This document shows, one piece after another, positions 1 through 9,090 of a stretch of 64,000 nucleotides of DNA. Position 1 is the stretch's first letter. Every line of letters begins with the position of its first letter. A program made the position numbers and the translations under genes. The notes beneath the pieces are model-generated. The model had not been told where the DNA came from. It saw nothing but the letters and a program-made list of their open reading frames with translations, and made no database searches. This DNA comes from Syntrophus sp964555065 (GTDB taxonomy: Bacteria; Desulfobacterota; Syntrophia; Syntrophales; Syntrophaceae): positions 1 to 64,000 of the forward strand of contig CAZKRB010000002.1 in the NCBI GenBank assembly GCA_964555065.1, written 5' to 3'.

Positions 1-2529
1 GTGGGCAAGGTTCCCGATCCCAAGAGCCAGGTCGAGCAGATCACGATTGCACTGATCTACAAATTCATGGACGACATGGACGCCGAGGCTGAGGAATTGG
101 GCGGCCTTCGCAAGTTTTTCGCCGGGGATTTCGCCCGCTACGGCTGGGCCAAACTCATGCGGTCGGGCCTGGGCGGCCATGAGACGCTGAATCTCTATGC
201 CGAGGCCATCGCCAAGATGCCCGAAAATCCGGGCATTCCGCCGCTCTTCCGCGACATCTTTAAGAACGCCTTCTTACCTTACCGCGATCCCGAAACACTG
301 AAAATGTTTCTCAAGGTCATCGACGAGTTCGAATACGACCATTCCGAACGCCTCGGCGATGCTTTTGAATATCTTCTTTCCGTTCTGGGCTCCCAAGGCG
401 ATGCCGGTCAATTCCGCACGCCGCGCCACATCATTGAATTCATCGTGACCGTGATCGACCCGAAGAAACACGAAACGGTCCTCGATCCGGCCTGCGGCAC
501 CGCCGGATTCCTGATCTCTTCCTACAAGCATATCTTAAAAGCCAATTCTTCCCCCTCTCCCCTCGCGGGAGAGGGTAGGGGTGAGGGGGTAATGCAACGC
601 ACCGGCGACCTTCTGACACCGGACGAAAAGGGCCGTCTCGCAAAGAATTTCAAAGGCTACGACATATCGCCCGACATGGTGCGCCTGTCCCTGGTGAATA
701 TGTACCTGCACGGATTTACCGATCCGCACATCTATGAATACGACACACTGACCAGCCAGGACCGCTGGAATGAATACGCCGACGTCATCCTCGCCAATCC
801 CCCCTTCATGTCGCCGAAGGGCGGCATCAAGCCGCACAACCGCTTTTCGGTGCAGAGCAAACGGAGCGAAGTGCTGTTTGTGGATTATATGGCCGAGCAC
901 CTCACCCCCACCGGCCGCGCCGGCATCATCGTCCCCGAGGGGATCATCTTTCAGAGCCAGATCGCTTACAAGCAACTGCGCAAGATGCTGGTGGAGGACT
1001 ACCTCGTCGCCGTCGTCTCGCTGCCGGCGGGTGTGTTCCAGCCCTATTCGGGCGTCAAGACCTCGATCCTGATTCTCGACAAGGCGCTGGCCAGGAAGGC
1101 CGACACCATCGCCTTCTTCAAGATCGAGAATGACGGCTACGGCCTCGGCGCGCAACGGCGCGAGATTGACAAGAACGACCTGCCGCAGGCTTTGGCCGAG
1201 ATCGGCGAATACCTGAACCGTCTGCGGGTGGGGGAATCGGTGGCTGACTTCCAGCCCACGCTCGGGCTGATCGTGGAGAAGGAGAAGGTCGCGGCGAATG
1301 GAGCCTACAACCTGAGCGTTGAGAGGTATCGGGAGGACGTAGCTAATCTCTCGACTTTCCCCCTGGTACGGCTTGAGGAAGTATTCACGAAGATTGGAAA
1401 CGGCGTGAATGTAACCCAAGCCGATGAAAGGGCGAAATATCGTGTCACGCGCATTCAAACCATTGCGGATGGTTCTGTGGACCTCGAAAAGACGAAGTTC
1501 ACGAATGATGAAGTGAAAGCTGAATCGTTTCTAAAGTTAGGAGACATCCTCCTCAGTCACATAAATAGCTTTGATCATCTCGGGAAGTCCGCAATATTTA
1601 ATGGAAAAGACGTCGATGTGATTCACGGAATAAACCTGATTCGCTTGGAGGCGGATGATTCACGTATTGACCCGCACTATGCGATTCGGATTTTCAAGAC
1701 TGCCCGCTTCATCAATACGGTGAAGTCCTTCGCTCAGAGGGCCGTTAATCAGGCAAGTGTGAAGACCTCCGATTTGCGTGTAATCCAAATCCCCCTTCCG
1801 CCGCTGGCGGTGCAGAGGGAGATTGTAGCGGAGATCGAGGGCTACCAGAAAGTCATCAACGGCGGCCGTGCCGTCCTCGACAACTACCACCCCCATATCA
1901 CCATCCACCCCGACTGGCCGATGGTCACTTTAGACACAGTCATTGAAGGCAAACCGAAGAATGGATACTCGGGAAAACCGGTGGACCGTACAACCGATAC
2001 GAAAGTCCTAACACTCAGTGCAACCACGTCGGGCAAACTCGATCTTACCAAGTTCAAATACTTGGACGAGTCGATCCCGGCGGATGCTCCATGTCGCTGC
2101 CGAAGGGGAGACATCTACCTTCAACGTGGAAATACGGCGGACCTAGTGGGTACCGCAGCCTTGTTTGATGTGGAAGAATCGAACTTCATTTATCCCGATC
2201 TAATGATCCGTGTACGTGCCAACGAGTCCAAGATCAACGACTATTACTTATTACTTACTTTGCAAAGCCAACCCGTACGAAAATTCTTAATGAGGAATGC
2301 GGTGGGTGCTGCCGGGAGCATGCCCAAGATCAATCAAAATATCGTTGAGCGGATTCCAATTCCCCTTCCTCCCCTCTTGGTGCAGCAAGCCATTGTCGCC
2401 GAGATCGAAGCCGAGCAGGCCCTGGTCGCCGCCAATCGCGAACTGATCACCCGCTTCGAGAAGAAGATCCAGGCCACCCTCGCCCGCGTCTGGGGCGAAG
2501 AGGAAGCAACCCCCTTGAAGGAATCGTGA
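1..2529 (+). CDS. hsdM: Type I restriction-modification HsdM-HsdS fusion, 5' truncated
   Basis: N6-adenine methylase fused to a specificity subunit. The methylase part (residues ~1-440) has motif I LDPACGTAGF at 161-170 and motif IV NPPF at 266-269. The C-terminal part carries two HsdS-like halves, each ending in a conserved PLPP(L)xVQxxIVAEIE segment (~600 and ~790), so DNA recognition is probably built into the same chain. The first codon in the window is GTG, but the line begins mid-domain (GKVPDPKSQVEQIT is normally preceded by more residues in relatives), so I infer the true start lies upstream. Residues ~182-199 are encoded by an inserted palindromic repeat. The stop TGA overlaps the next ATG (TGATG). 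No hsdR is visible in the window. Confidence 0.9.
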   Translation: MGKVPDPKSQVEQITIALIYKFMDDMDAEAEELGGLRKFFAGDFARYGWAKLMRSGLGGHETLNLYAEAIAKMPENPGIPPLFRDIFKNAFLPYRDPETLKMFLKVIDEFEYDHSERLGDAFEYLLSVLGSQGDAGQFRTPRHIIEFIVTVIDPKKHETVLDPACGTAGFLISSYKHILKANSSPSPLAGEGRGEGVMQRTGDLLTPDEKGRLAKNFKGYDISPDMVRLSLVNMYLHGFTDPHIYEYDTLTSQDRWNEYADVILANPPFMSPKGGIKPHNRFSVQSKRSEVLFVDYMAEHLTPTGRAGIIVPEGIIFQSQIAYKQLRKMLVEDYLVAVVSLPAGVFQPYSGVKTSILILDKALARKADTIAFFKIENDGYGLGAQRREIDKNDLPQALAEIGEYLNRLRVGESVADFQPTLGLIVEKEKVAANGAYNLSVERYREDVANLSTFPLVRLEEVFTKIGNGVNVTQADERAKYRVTRIQTIADGSVDLEKTKFTNDEVKAESFLKLGDILLSHINSFDHLGKSAIFNGKDVDVIHGINLIRLEADDSRIDPHYAIRIFKTARFINTVKSFAQRAVNQASVKTSDLRVIQIPLPPLAVQREIVAEIEGYQKVINGGRAVLDNYHPHITIHPDWPMVTLDTVIEGKPKNGYSGKPVDRTTDTKVLTLSATTSGKLDLTKFKYLDESIPADAPCRCRRGDIYLQRGNTADLVGTAALFDVEESNFIYPDLMIRVRANESKINDYYLLLTLQSQPVRKFLMRNAVGAAGSMPKINQNIVERIPIPLPPLLVQQAIVAEIEAEQALVAANRELITRFEKKIQATLARVWGEEEATPLKES
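545..592. repeat. Palindromic GC-rich repeat inserted in frame in hsdM
   Basis: Arms CCCTCTCCC (553-561) and GGGAGAGGG (567-575) form a perfect 9-bp hairpin with a 5-nt loop, followed by TAGGGGTGAGGGGG. In the hsdM frame it reads SPLAGEGRGEG, the familiar translation of a dispersed intergenic repeat found in many bacterial genomes. It sits between methylase motif I and the DISPDMVRLS segment without breaking the frame. I saw no second copy in this window. Confidence 0.8.
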
Positions 2530-3209
2530 TGTATCAACTTGTGCTGGTCCGGCATGGACAAAGCGTCTGGAACCGGGAGAATCTCTTTACCGGTTGGGCG
2601 GATGTGGATCTGACGGCCAAGGGTGCAGAGGAAGCCAGAGAGGCAGGGAGGCTGCTCAAGCAGCAGGGACTGACCTTCACTATCGCTTTTACCTCGCTCC
2701 TGAAGCGGGCGATCCGAACCCAGTGGATTCTCCTCGATGAAATGGATCTTCTGTGGATACCCGTGGTTCGCGACTGGCGGCTCAACGAACGCCATTATGG
2801 GGCGCTTCAGGGACTCAACAAGGCCGAAGTTGCCGAGGAATTCGGGGAAAAGCAGGTGAAACTCTGGCGGCGCGGCTTTGCTGTCCGCCCCCCGGCGCTG
2901 ACCCCGAACGATCCGCGTTTCCCGGGGCATGACCGTCGTTATCGGAACATCCCCCCGCAGCAGCTTCCCCTGGGGGAATCGCTACAGGATACCCTGGAGC
3001 GGCTCCTGCCGGCCTGGAACGAGTTCATCATCCCGGCAATCCGGGCGGAGAAACAGGTCCTGATCGTCTCCCACGGGGACTGCCTCCGGGCTCTGGTCAA
3101 GGTTCTCGAAGAGCTATCCGACACGGATATCTCCGATCTCGAAATTCCCACGGGAATCCCCATGATCTATGAGCTGGACCACTCGCTGAAGGCCGTCCGT
3201 CAATCCTGA
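2529..3209 (+). CDS. gpmA: 2,3-bisphosphoglycerate-dependent phosphoglycerate mutase
   Basis: Interconverts 3- and 2-phosphoglycerate in cytosolic glycolysis/gluconeogenesis. The N-terminus MYQLVLVRHGQSVWN contains the phosphohistidine RHG motif (His9). The family signature LNERHYGALQGLNK and the second catalytic histidine in SHGD are present. At 226 residues it is shorter than the ~250-residue E. coli enzyme but within the range of bacterial GpmA. I chose ATG 2529 over GTG 2526 because it gives the standard N-terminus and has AAGGA about 7 nt upstream. Its ATG overlaps the hsdMS stop by one base, implying translational coupling with an unrelated methylase gene. With the glycerate kinase, PfkA and glucan phosphorylase it belongs to a central-carbon group. 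Confidence 0.93.
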   Translation: MYQLVLVRHGQSVWNRENLFTGWADVDLTAKGAEEAREAGRLLKQQGLTFTIAFTSLLKRAIRTQWILLDEMDLLWIPVVRDWRLNERHYGALQGLNKAEVAEEFGEKQVKLWRRGFAVRPPALTPNDPRFPGHDRRYRNIPPQQLPLGESLQDTLERLLPAWNEFIIPAIRAEKQVLIVSHGDCLRALVKVLEELSDTDISDLEIPTGIPMIYELDHSLKAVRQS

Positions 3210-3226
3210 AACGGGCCTTCAGCGAG
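3182..3226. terminator. 13-bp inverted repeat around the gpmA stop codon
   Basis: CTCGCTGAAGGCC (3182-3194) and GGCCTTCAGCGAG (3214-3226) are perfect complements; the gpmA stop lies in the 19-nt loop. It sits between convergent gpmA and glycerate kinase and could stop transcription in both directions, but neither side has a T-run, so a Rho-independent terminator is not certain. Confidence 0.4.
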
Positions 3227-3254
3227 CGGGGATGGTCCCGTCTGCCGGGCACGG

Positions 3255-4574
3255 TCAAAAGCCGTTGCCTCCAATCAGCAGAATGACGATGTCCATGACG
3301 TTTGTTCCCGTCGGGCCGGTGACAATCAATCCGCCCGCCTGCTCGAAGAATCGGAAAGAATCATTCCGCTCCAGAAAGTCATCGATGGATAAACCCAGTT
3401 CCCGGGCGCGCTCCCAACCGGCGGCATCGGCCAGAGCCCCTGCAGCTTCCGAATTGCCGTCGATCCCGTCCGTCCCGGCGCTCAGCAGAAGCAGTCCGCC
3501 ACAGTTTCCGATTTCCCGCAAAGCCGCCAGGCAGAGTTCCTGATTTCGTCCCCCCTTCCCGCTTCCCCGGACGGTCACCGTCGTCTCTCCGCCGGCCAGA
3601 AGACAGAACGGGGGCTCGGAAGGATCTCTGTTCTTCAGGATCTCCCCGCCGATGGCGATGAGGGAATTCGCAACGGCACGCGCCTCTCCCTCCAGGCGGG
3701 ACGTCAGAATCCAGGCCTTCATTCCCAGGGATTGCGCTTTCGCTTTTGCCGCCCTCAGGGCTTTTTGATTATTGCCGATCACGAAATGATCGATGCGGCG
3801 ATTTTCCTCCTTCGGGGTGTCGTCTCTTTGCCCGGCGCGCCCTTCTTCCAGCAGGGTCCGAACCGCTGCGGGAATCTGTCCCCATAGATGGTACCGGGAC
3901 AGGATATCGCAGGCCTCCTGACAGCTGGACCGGTCCCGATAAAGGGGCGCGGAGCCGATGGTCTCCAGGTCGTCCCCAATGACGTCGGAGATGACCAGAA
4001 CGACTCCGCTGGCCTTCGTCATCCTTCCCAGCCGGCCACCCTTGATCCGGGACAGCTGCTTCCTCACTGCGTTCATCTCATCGATCGGGACGCCTGCCCG
4101 GAGCAGCAGCCGCGACATGTCCTGAAGATCCTCAAGTCTCAGCGGAGGGATCGGCTTTTCGATGAGGGTGGAACTCCCGCCGGACAGGAGGTAGAGGAAA
4201 AAATCCTCCTCCGAGAGTCCCGCAAGGCGCTCCATCAGCAGGTCCGCGGCCTGCTCGCTTCGGGCATCGGGAACGGGATGAGCGCCGACGACGATGCGGA
4301 TCCGGTCCAGTTCCGCCTCATCGTTGGATACCACCAGCCCGCCGGTGATCCGGTCTCCCAGAATCGCCGCCACTGCTTTCGCCGCGCCGACGGAAGCCTT
4401 GCCGCTTCCAAAGACAAAGAGATTCCGCCTGTTCCCCAGGGGGTATCGCCGATCCGCAACGACCAGATCGTCTCCCTGTATCTGCAGGGTTTCCTGAATC
4501 AGCGTCTCCGGCAGCACCGCCTTGAGCGCCTCGGAAAAGAGGTCAGAAGCTTTTTGCCGCATGTTCATCCCCAA
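3255..4574 (-). CDS. Glycerate 2-kinase (MOFRL family)
   Basis: ATP-dependent phosphorylation of D-glycerate to 2-phosphoglycerate, feeding the same node as the neighbouring GpmA. The 439-residue protein has the two-domain architecture of type-2 glycerate kinases: an N-terminal Rossmann-like part (FVFGSGKASVGAAKA, LLSGGSSTLIEKP around residues 130-150) and a C-terminal MOFRL domain with GGETTVTVRGSGKGGRNQE and LSAGTDGIDGNSEAAG. It is convergent with gpmA. The start ATG 4574 is followed by a second in-frame ATG two codons in (MGMNMRQ), so the exact start is not fixed. Hydroxypyruvate-linked names (ttuD, gckA) are used for relatives; no symbol is assigned here. Confidence 0.9.
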   Translation of the reverse strand: MGMNMRQKASDLFSEALKAVLPETLIQETLQIQGDDLVVADRRYPLGNRRNLFVFGSGKASVGAAKAVAAILGDRITGGLVVSNDEAELDRIRIVVGAHPVPDARSEQAADLLMERLAGLSEEDFFLYLLSGGSSTLIEKPIPPLRLEDLQDMSRLLLRAGVPIDEMNAVRKQLSRIKGGRLGRMTKASGVVLVISDVIGDDLETIGSAPLYRDRSSCQEACDILSRYHLWGQIPAAVRTLLEEGRAGQRDDTPKEENRRIDHFVIGNNQKALRAAKAKAQSLGMKAWILTSRLEGEARAVANSLIAIGGEILKNRDPSEPPFCLLAGGETTVTVRGSGKGGRNQELCLAALREIGNCGGLLLLSAGTDGIDGNSEAAGALADAAGWERARELGLSIDDFLERNDSFRFFEQAGGLIVTGPTGTNVMDIVILLIGGNGF

Positions 4575-4841
4575 TCCTCCCGACAGCCTCGTTTCATCCC
4601 CGGCAGCCGGTTTCCGGTCCTTCAGCGGATTGCATTGCAGAAAGGTTCCGAAAAATTGATTTTGAAGCTAAAAATCCGGCTGCGTCAACCCGAGCTTGAT
4701 AAAACTTGCAAAGTGGAACAGAATACAACGCAGATACTTGAATTTTAACATTTAACATACAAGCGGCGGCGGGATAAAGCAACTCCTGACCTTGAAACGA
4801 ACCGGACAGAAACGCCGTGCGAAAAAAAGGAGAGGGCGGTT

Positions 4842-5807
4842 ATGGCCATGAAAAGAATCGGAATTCTGACATCCGGGGGCGATGCGCCCGGCATGAATGC
4901 GGCGATTCGCGCCGTCGTCCGCACGGCCTTGAAGAATGCGATCGAAGTGCTGGGAATTCCCCGCGGCTTCGCGGGCCTGCTCCATGAGGAACTGATCCCC
5001 CTGGATCGCCGTTTCGTCTCCAACATCATCGGCCGGGGGGGCACCATCCTGAAGACGGCCCGCTGTCCAGAGTTTCAGACGGAAGAAGGGCAGCGGCAGG
5101 CCGTGGCCACTCTGAAAAAATACGAGATCGACGGCCTCGTGCTGATCGGCGGCGACGGAACCTACCGGGGGGGCATCGCCCTGTCCCGCCGCTGGAGAAT
5201 CCCCTGCATCGGCGTTCCGGGAACCATCGACAACGACATCGCCGGGACGGAGGTCACGATCGGAGCGGATACCGCCGTCAACACCGCCCTGGAAGCCATC
5301 GACAAGATCCGCGATACGGCCACTTCCATGGAACGGATCTTCGTGGTGGAGGTCATGGGCCGGGATTCGGGCTTCATTGCGCTCCAGGTCGCACTGGCCG
5401 GCGGCGCGGAGGATGTCCTGATTCCGGAACAGCCTTTCGACCTGCCGGCGATGTGCCGGGAGATCGCCGCCGGCAATGCCCGGGGCAAGGTGAGCTGGAT
5501 TGTCATCGTTGCCGAGGGCGCCGCCTCGGCCTACGAGATCGCCCGGCAGATCACCGAAATCACCGCTCTGGAAGCGCGGGTCGCCGTGCTCGGCCATGTC
5601 CAGCGCGGGGGAACCCCCACCGCGCGAGACCGGAACCTTGCCGGCTTTCTGGGAGCGGAAGCCGTCTCCCTCCTGATCCAGGGTCAGACAGGAAAAGCCA
5701 TCGGGATGATCGCGGAAAAGCTTTCCATCGTGGATCTGGAATTCGCCGTTACCGAGAAGGAAGTCGATACCGCATCCTCTTATCAGCTCATCAGGAAGCT
5801 AATCTGA
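4842..5807 (+). CDS. pfkA: ATP-dependent 6-phosphofructokinase
   Basis: Phosphorylates fructose 6-phosphate at the committed step of glycolysis. The 321-residue length matches bacterial PfkA. Seen: LTSGGDAPGMNAAIRAV, GGDGTYRGG, PGTIDND with the catalytic Asp, EVMGRDSGF, and LGHVQRGGTPTARDR. The glycines in GGDG and PGTIDND are the residues that mark ATP users; PPi-dependent enzymes have Asp and Lys there. A purine-rich Shine-Dalgarno (AAGGAGAGGG) precedes ATG 4842; ATG 4848 is an alternative that loses only MA. The phosphorylase gene follows after 35 nt, so the two are probably co-transcribed. Confidence 0.95.
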   Translation: MAMKRIGILTSGGDAPGMNAAIRAVVRTALKNAIEVLGIPRGFAGLLHEELIPLDRRFVSNIIGRGGTILKTARCPEFQTEEGQRQAVATLKKYEIDGLVLIGGDGTYRGGIALSRRWRIPCIGVPGTIDNDIAGTEVTIGADTAVNTALEAIDKIRDTATSMERIFVVEVMGRDSGFIALQVALAGGAEDVLIPEQPFDLPAMCREIAAGNARGKVSWIVIVAEGAASAYEIARQITEITALEARVAVLGHVQRGGTPTARDRNLAGFLGAEAVSLLIQGQTGKAIGMIAEKLSIVDLEFAVTEKEVDTASSYQLIRKLI

Positions 5808-5842
5808 GGAAAGCGCTAAACGAAAGAGAGGAGGATATTGCC

Positions 5843-7987
5843 ATGATCCAGGCCAGGGAGGATGTTTTCCCCAATCTGCCCGAGCGGCTGAAAGGGCTGG
5901 AAGAGCTGGCCAACAACATGTGGTGGAGCTGGCACCCCGCGGCCCGCATGCTCTTCAAAATGCTGGACCGCATCGCCTGGAAGGAAAGCGGCCACAATCC
6001 CGACCGGATGCTGAAGGACTTTCCCCGCCGGCTCTGCGACGTGGCGATGGGCAATCCGGAGTATCTCGCCCGTTACGATCGGGTCCTCGCCCAGTTTCAC
6101 CGGGAGATGGATTCGGCGGAGCATTGTTTCACGGGAAACTTTTCCGGTCTGTGCGACGAAACCATCGCCTTTTTCTCCGCCGAGTACGCCCTCCACCATT
6201 CCCTCCCCTTCTATGCCGGCGGCCTGGGGTTTCTCGCCGGCGATTATCTCAAGGAGTGCAGCGATCTGAAAGTGCCGCTCGTGGCCATCGGCTTCATGTA
6301 CCCCGAGGGCTACGTCCGGCAGAGGCTTGACGATGACGGCTGGCAGGAAAGCATGGACGAGCCGCTGGACCGGGATGCCGCCTCCATTTCCCGTGTCCAC
6401 AAGGACAACGGGGACCAGCTGGTGGTCCGGGTCCCCTTTATAGAGCCGCCCATTTACGTGGCGGTCTGGAAGGTTGCCGTCGGGCGCATTCCCCTCTACC
6501 TGATGGATACGGACATCGACCTCAACGATGCCCGGAACCGCAAGATTGCCTGCAACCTGTATATCGGGGGACTCGAACAGCGCCTGCGGCAGGAGATTGT
6601 CCTCGGCATCGGTGGGGCGGAGGTCCTCCGCTCCCTCGGCATCCGGCATACCATCACCCACCTCAACGAGGGACATCCGGCCTTTGCGCTGCTGGAGCTG
6701 ATCCGGCAGCGGATGGAGGGAGGAATGACCCAGGAAGAGGCCTGTCGCACCGTCCGGGACACGTCGATCTTCACCACCCACACCCCGGTGGCCGCCGGGC
6801 ATGACGTGTTCCCCTTCCCGCTGATGGAAAAGTATTTCTCCCGGTACTGGCCGGCCATGGGAATGGACTACGATGCCTTCATGAAGCTGGGGATTCACCC
6901 GGAGCAGCCCTCGGCCGGGTTCAATGTGACGGTCCTCGCTTTGCGGCTGAGCGGATTTCACAACGGGGTGAGCCGCCGGCATGGGGAAGTCACCCGCCGC
7001 ATGTGGCAGAGCCTCTGGCCCGAAGCGCCCGTCGAACAGATCCCCATCGATTCCGTGACCAACGGCATCCATGTCCCCACCTGGATCGAGCCCCGGATGG
7101 AGCGGCTTTTCGACCGTTACCTGGGAGCCGGCTGGCTGGCGGAGCACGATCAGGAGCAACTCTGGGAGAAGATCACGGACATTCCCGACCGGGAGGTGTG
7201 GCACACCCACACCTGGCTGAAGATCAAGCTGATCGACGCGATCCGGGAACAGGTCCGGCGGCGCTGGGTTCGGGACCGGATCAGCCCGGCCCTGGCGATG
7301 GCCGGCGGCGCACTCCTGGATCCCCACATCCTGACCCTGGGCTTTGCCCGGCGGTTTGTGACCTACAAGCGGGCCGATCTGATCTTTCACCACCTGGAGC
7401 GGCTGAAGAAACTGCTGGGCGACCGCTGGCGTCCCGTGCAGATCATCTTCGCGGGCAAGGCCCACCCCGACGACGAGGGGGGCAAGCAGATCATCCAGAG
7501 AATCTTCAATGCCACCCGGGATCCGGAGCTTTACGGCCGGATCGCCTTCGTCGAGGATTATGGCGAACAGATGGCCCAATACATGGTGCATGGGGTCGAT
7601 GTCTGGCTGAACAACCCCCTCCCGCCCATGGAGGCCAGCGGCACCAGTGGGATGAAGGCCGCGCTGAACGGCGTCCCCCATTTGAGCATCCCCGACGGGT
7701 GGTGGCTCGAAGGCTACAATGGCCGCAACGGCTGGCGCTTCGGCAGCGAAGAGGAAAGCAGCGACCGGGATGCCGCCGATGCCGAAGAGCTGTACCGGGT
7801 GCTGGAGGAATCCATCATCCCGCTCTACTACCGGATCGACTCGGAGGGGACGCCTCAGGGCTGGGTCCAGACGATGAAGGAGAGCATCCGGAGCAATGCC
7901 CCCCGCTTTTCAACCCGGCGTATGGTGAAGGAATACCGGAACAGATTTTACCGGAAAGCCCTGCAGAACATGTGGCCCGCCCGCTGA
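5843..7987 (+). CDS. glgP: Alpha-glucan (glycogen) phosphorylase, GT35
   Basis: PLP-dependent phosphorolysis of glycogen/maltodextrin to glucose 1-phosphate. The 714-residue protein belongs to the shorter alpha-glucan phosphorylase group: N-terminal NPNLPERL-like segment with NNMWWSWHP, the SAEYALHHSLPFYAGGLG block, FARRFVTYKRADL, and the PLP site GTSGMKAALNG (Lys about residue 605). The start ATG 5843 follows GAGGAGG with proper spacing. The reading frame stays open upstream to 5453, but that part overlaps pfkA in another frame and is not conserved phosphorylase sequence. Together with two GH13 enzymes further along, it points to storage polysaccharide use. Confidence 0.94.
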   Translation: MIQAREDVFPNLPERLKGLEELANNMWWSWHPAARMLFKMLDRIAWKESGHNPDRMLKDFPRRLCDVAMGNPEYLARYDRVLAQFHREMDSAEHCFTGNFSGLCDETIAFFSAEYALHHSLPFYAGGLGFLAGDYLKECSDLKVPLVAIGFMYPEGYVRQRLDDDGWQESMDEPLDRDAASISRVHKDNGDQLVVRVPFIEPPIYVAVWKVAVGRIPLYLMDTDIDLNDARNRKIACNLYIGGLEQRLRQEIVLGIGGAEVLRSLGIRHTITHLNEGHPAFALLELIRQRMEGGMTQEEACRTVRDTSIFTTHTPVAAGHDVFPFPLMEKYFSRYWPAMGMDYDAFMKLGIHPEQPSAGFNVTVLALRLSGFHNGVSRRHGEVTRRMWQSLWPEAPVEQIPIDSVTNGIHVPTWIEPRMERLFDRYLGAGWLAEHDQEQLWEKITDIPDREVWHTHTWLKIKLIDAIREQVRRRWVRDRISPALAMAGGALLDPHILTLGFARRFVTYKRADLIFHHLERLKKLLGDRWRPVQIIFAGKAHPDDEGGKQIIQRIFNATRDPELYGRIAFVEDYGEQMAQYMVHGVDVWLNNPLPPMEASGTSGMKAALNGVPHLSIPDGWWLEGYNGRNGWRFGSEEESSDRDAADAEELYRVLEESIIPLYYRIDSEGTPQGWVQTMKESIRSNAPRFSTRRMVKEYRNRFYRKALQNMWPAR

Positions 7988-8178
7988 TCGGCACGATTTG
8001 TTTTTCCCTCCGGAGAGGAAACTCAGGGATTTTCTCCTTGCAAAATCGGAAAAAGGATGATTGTCTACCGAAAATAGTTGTACTTCGGCTTAATTATCGT
8101 CATTCTTGCATGAGTGGAATCTGAGACGGGGATGTTTTTCGGTCGCCATTATCTTACTTGAATCTGCGGTTGCGGTGA

Positions 8179-9081
8179 GTGAAGGGAATGCAGGATTTGT
8201 ACTTCTTTGAGGTCATCTGGGAGGTTGCCTGCCTCCGGGATGGTCAGTGGGAAACGGGAAAGCACATTGTACGCAGCGCAGTGCGGATTTTCAGCGATTC
8301 CCTATACCGCTTCGGGCCTGACCTGTTAGAAGTGGAAGATTCGTACGTCTGTCCAGACCTCGAAGAGCTGGTTGGAGGGGCGAAGAGGAACGAACGGTCC
8401 GACCGGCCCGAAGCCGGCACCCGGAGAATACCGGGGATTCCCCGGGTCACGGTGGCAAGCCATGGACGGCGGATCAGCCCGAAGCAGACGCTCTATGAAC
8501 TCTGGGAGGATTCCGGTCTGCAGGTGCTTGCGGCGGACCTGTTTTTCATCGAACCGCTGATCCTCTGCCACGCCTTCAATGCGCTGCTGACCGCCTTGCC
8601 GGGGAAGGACTGTCCGGAAGCCGAGGCGGTCCCCTGCAGGTTCGATGCCCTGGCTGCCCGGGCTCAGCTCTGCGTGAAGAAGAAAACCCAGCGGATTGAA
8701 ACCGTTCTGACCTCGGAGGCCGGAATTACGGGGAGAAAGAGCCGTACATTCGGCATGACCCTTTACGGAACTATCCAGCACGCCTCCGCCCCGGAACAAA
8801 AGGTCCGGTATGCGCTGCTTGTGCCTGCGGAAGCGGATTTTCCCGGCAAACCGGTCTCCGCGGGTCAACCCGCCGCCGATTCGCCGTTGAGGGCCGGCAG
8901 CGGCGGGCCTCCGGCAATGAACATCCGGGCGCCCGGCGATCCGGGGGGAGACTATGTGGTCCTGCCTTTGAAGCCGGGGGAAGAAGAGCCGGAAGAACCA
9001 GCAGCGCCGGCCCTGGCCTCCAGCTTCCTGGCATCCATGAATTTCGCGGCGGAGCCATCCGGATTGCTCTGGATTTTTTAA
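8179..9081 (+). CDS. Hypothetical protein
   Basis: I do not recognise this 300-residue product. The N-terminal ~60 residues are mixed alpha/beta (MQDLYFFEVIWEVACLRDG), the middle has an Arg-rich linker, and the C-terminal third is Pro/Gly/Glu-rich and probably disordered, ending FAAEPSGLLWIF. No signal peptide or membrane segment is seen. Start is uncertain: GTG 8179 or ATG 8188; the AAGGG before the latter is too close to be a good Shine-Dalgarno. It is convergent with the thi operon, 9 nt from the HAD-like gene. The long open frame in a GC-rich region is weak evidence on its own, so confidence is moderate. Confidence 0.6.
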   Translation: MKGMQDLYFFEVIWEVACLRDGQWETGKHIVRSAVRIFSDSLYRFGPDLLEVEDSYVCPDLEELVGGAKRNERSDRPEAGTRRIPGIPRVTVASHGRRISPKQTLYELWEDSGLQVLAADLFFIEPLILCHAFNALLTALPGKDCPEAEAVPCRFDALAARAQLCVKKKTQRIETVLTSEAGITGRKSRTFGMTLYGTIQHASAPEQKVRYALLVPAEADFPGKPVSAGQPAADSPLRAGSGGPPAMNIRAPGDPGGDYVVLPLKPGEEEPEEPAAPALASSFLASMNFAAEPSGLLWIF

Positions 9082-9090
9082 GGCCGCTCC

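Noticed and set aside
5453..5842. N-terminal extension of the phosphorylase frame over pfkA
   Set aside because: It overlaps conserved pfkA codons, is Arg/Pro/Gly-rich, and the phosphorylase has a good Shine-Dalgarno at ATG 5843.
5816..7681. Long antisense open frame opposite glgP (also 23499-25367 opposite kup and 28042-29814 opposite zraSR)
   Set aside because: High-GC codon structure produces long shadow frames; the translations lack any family resemblance and are low-complexity.
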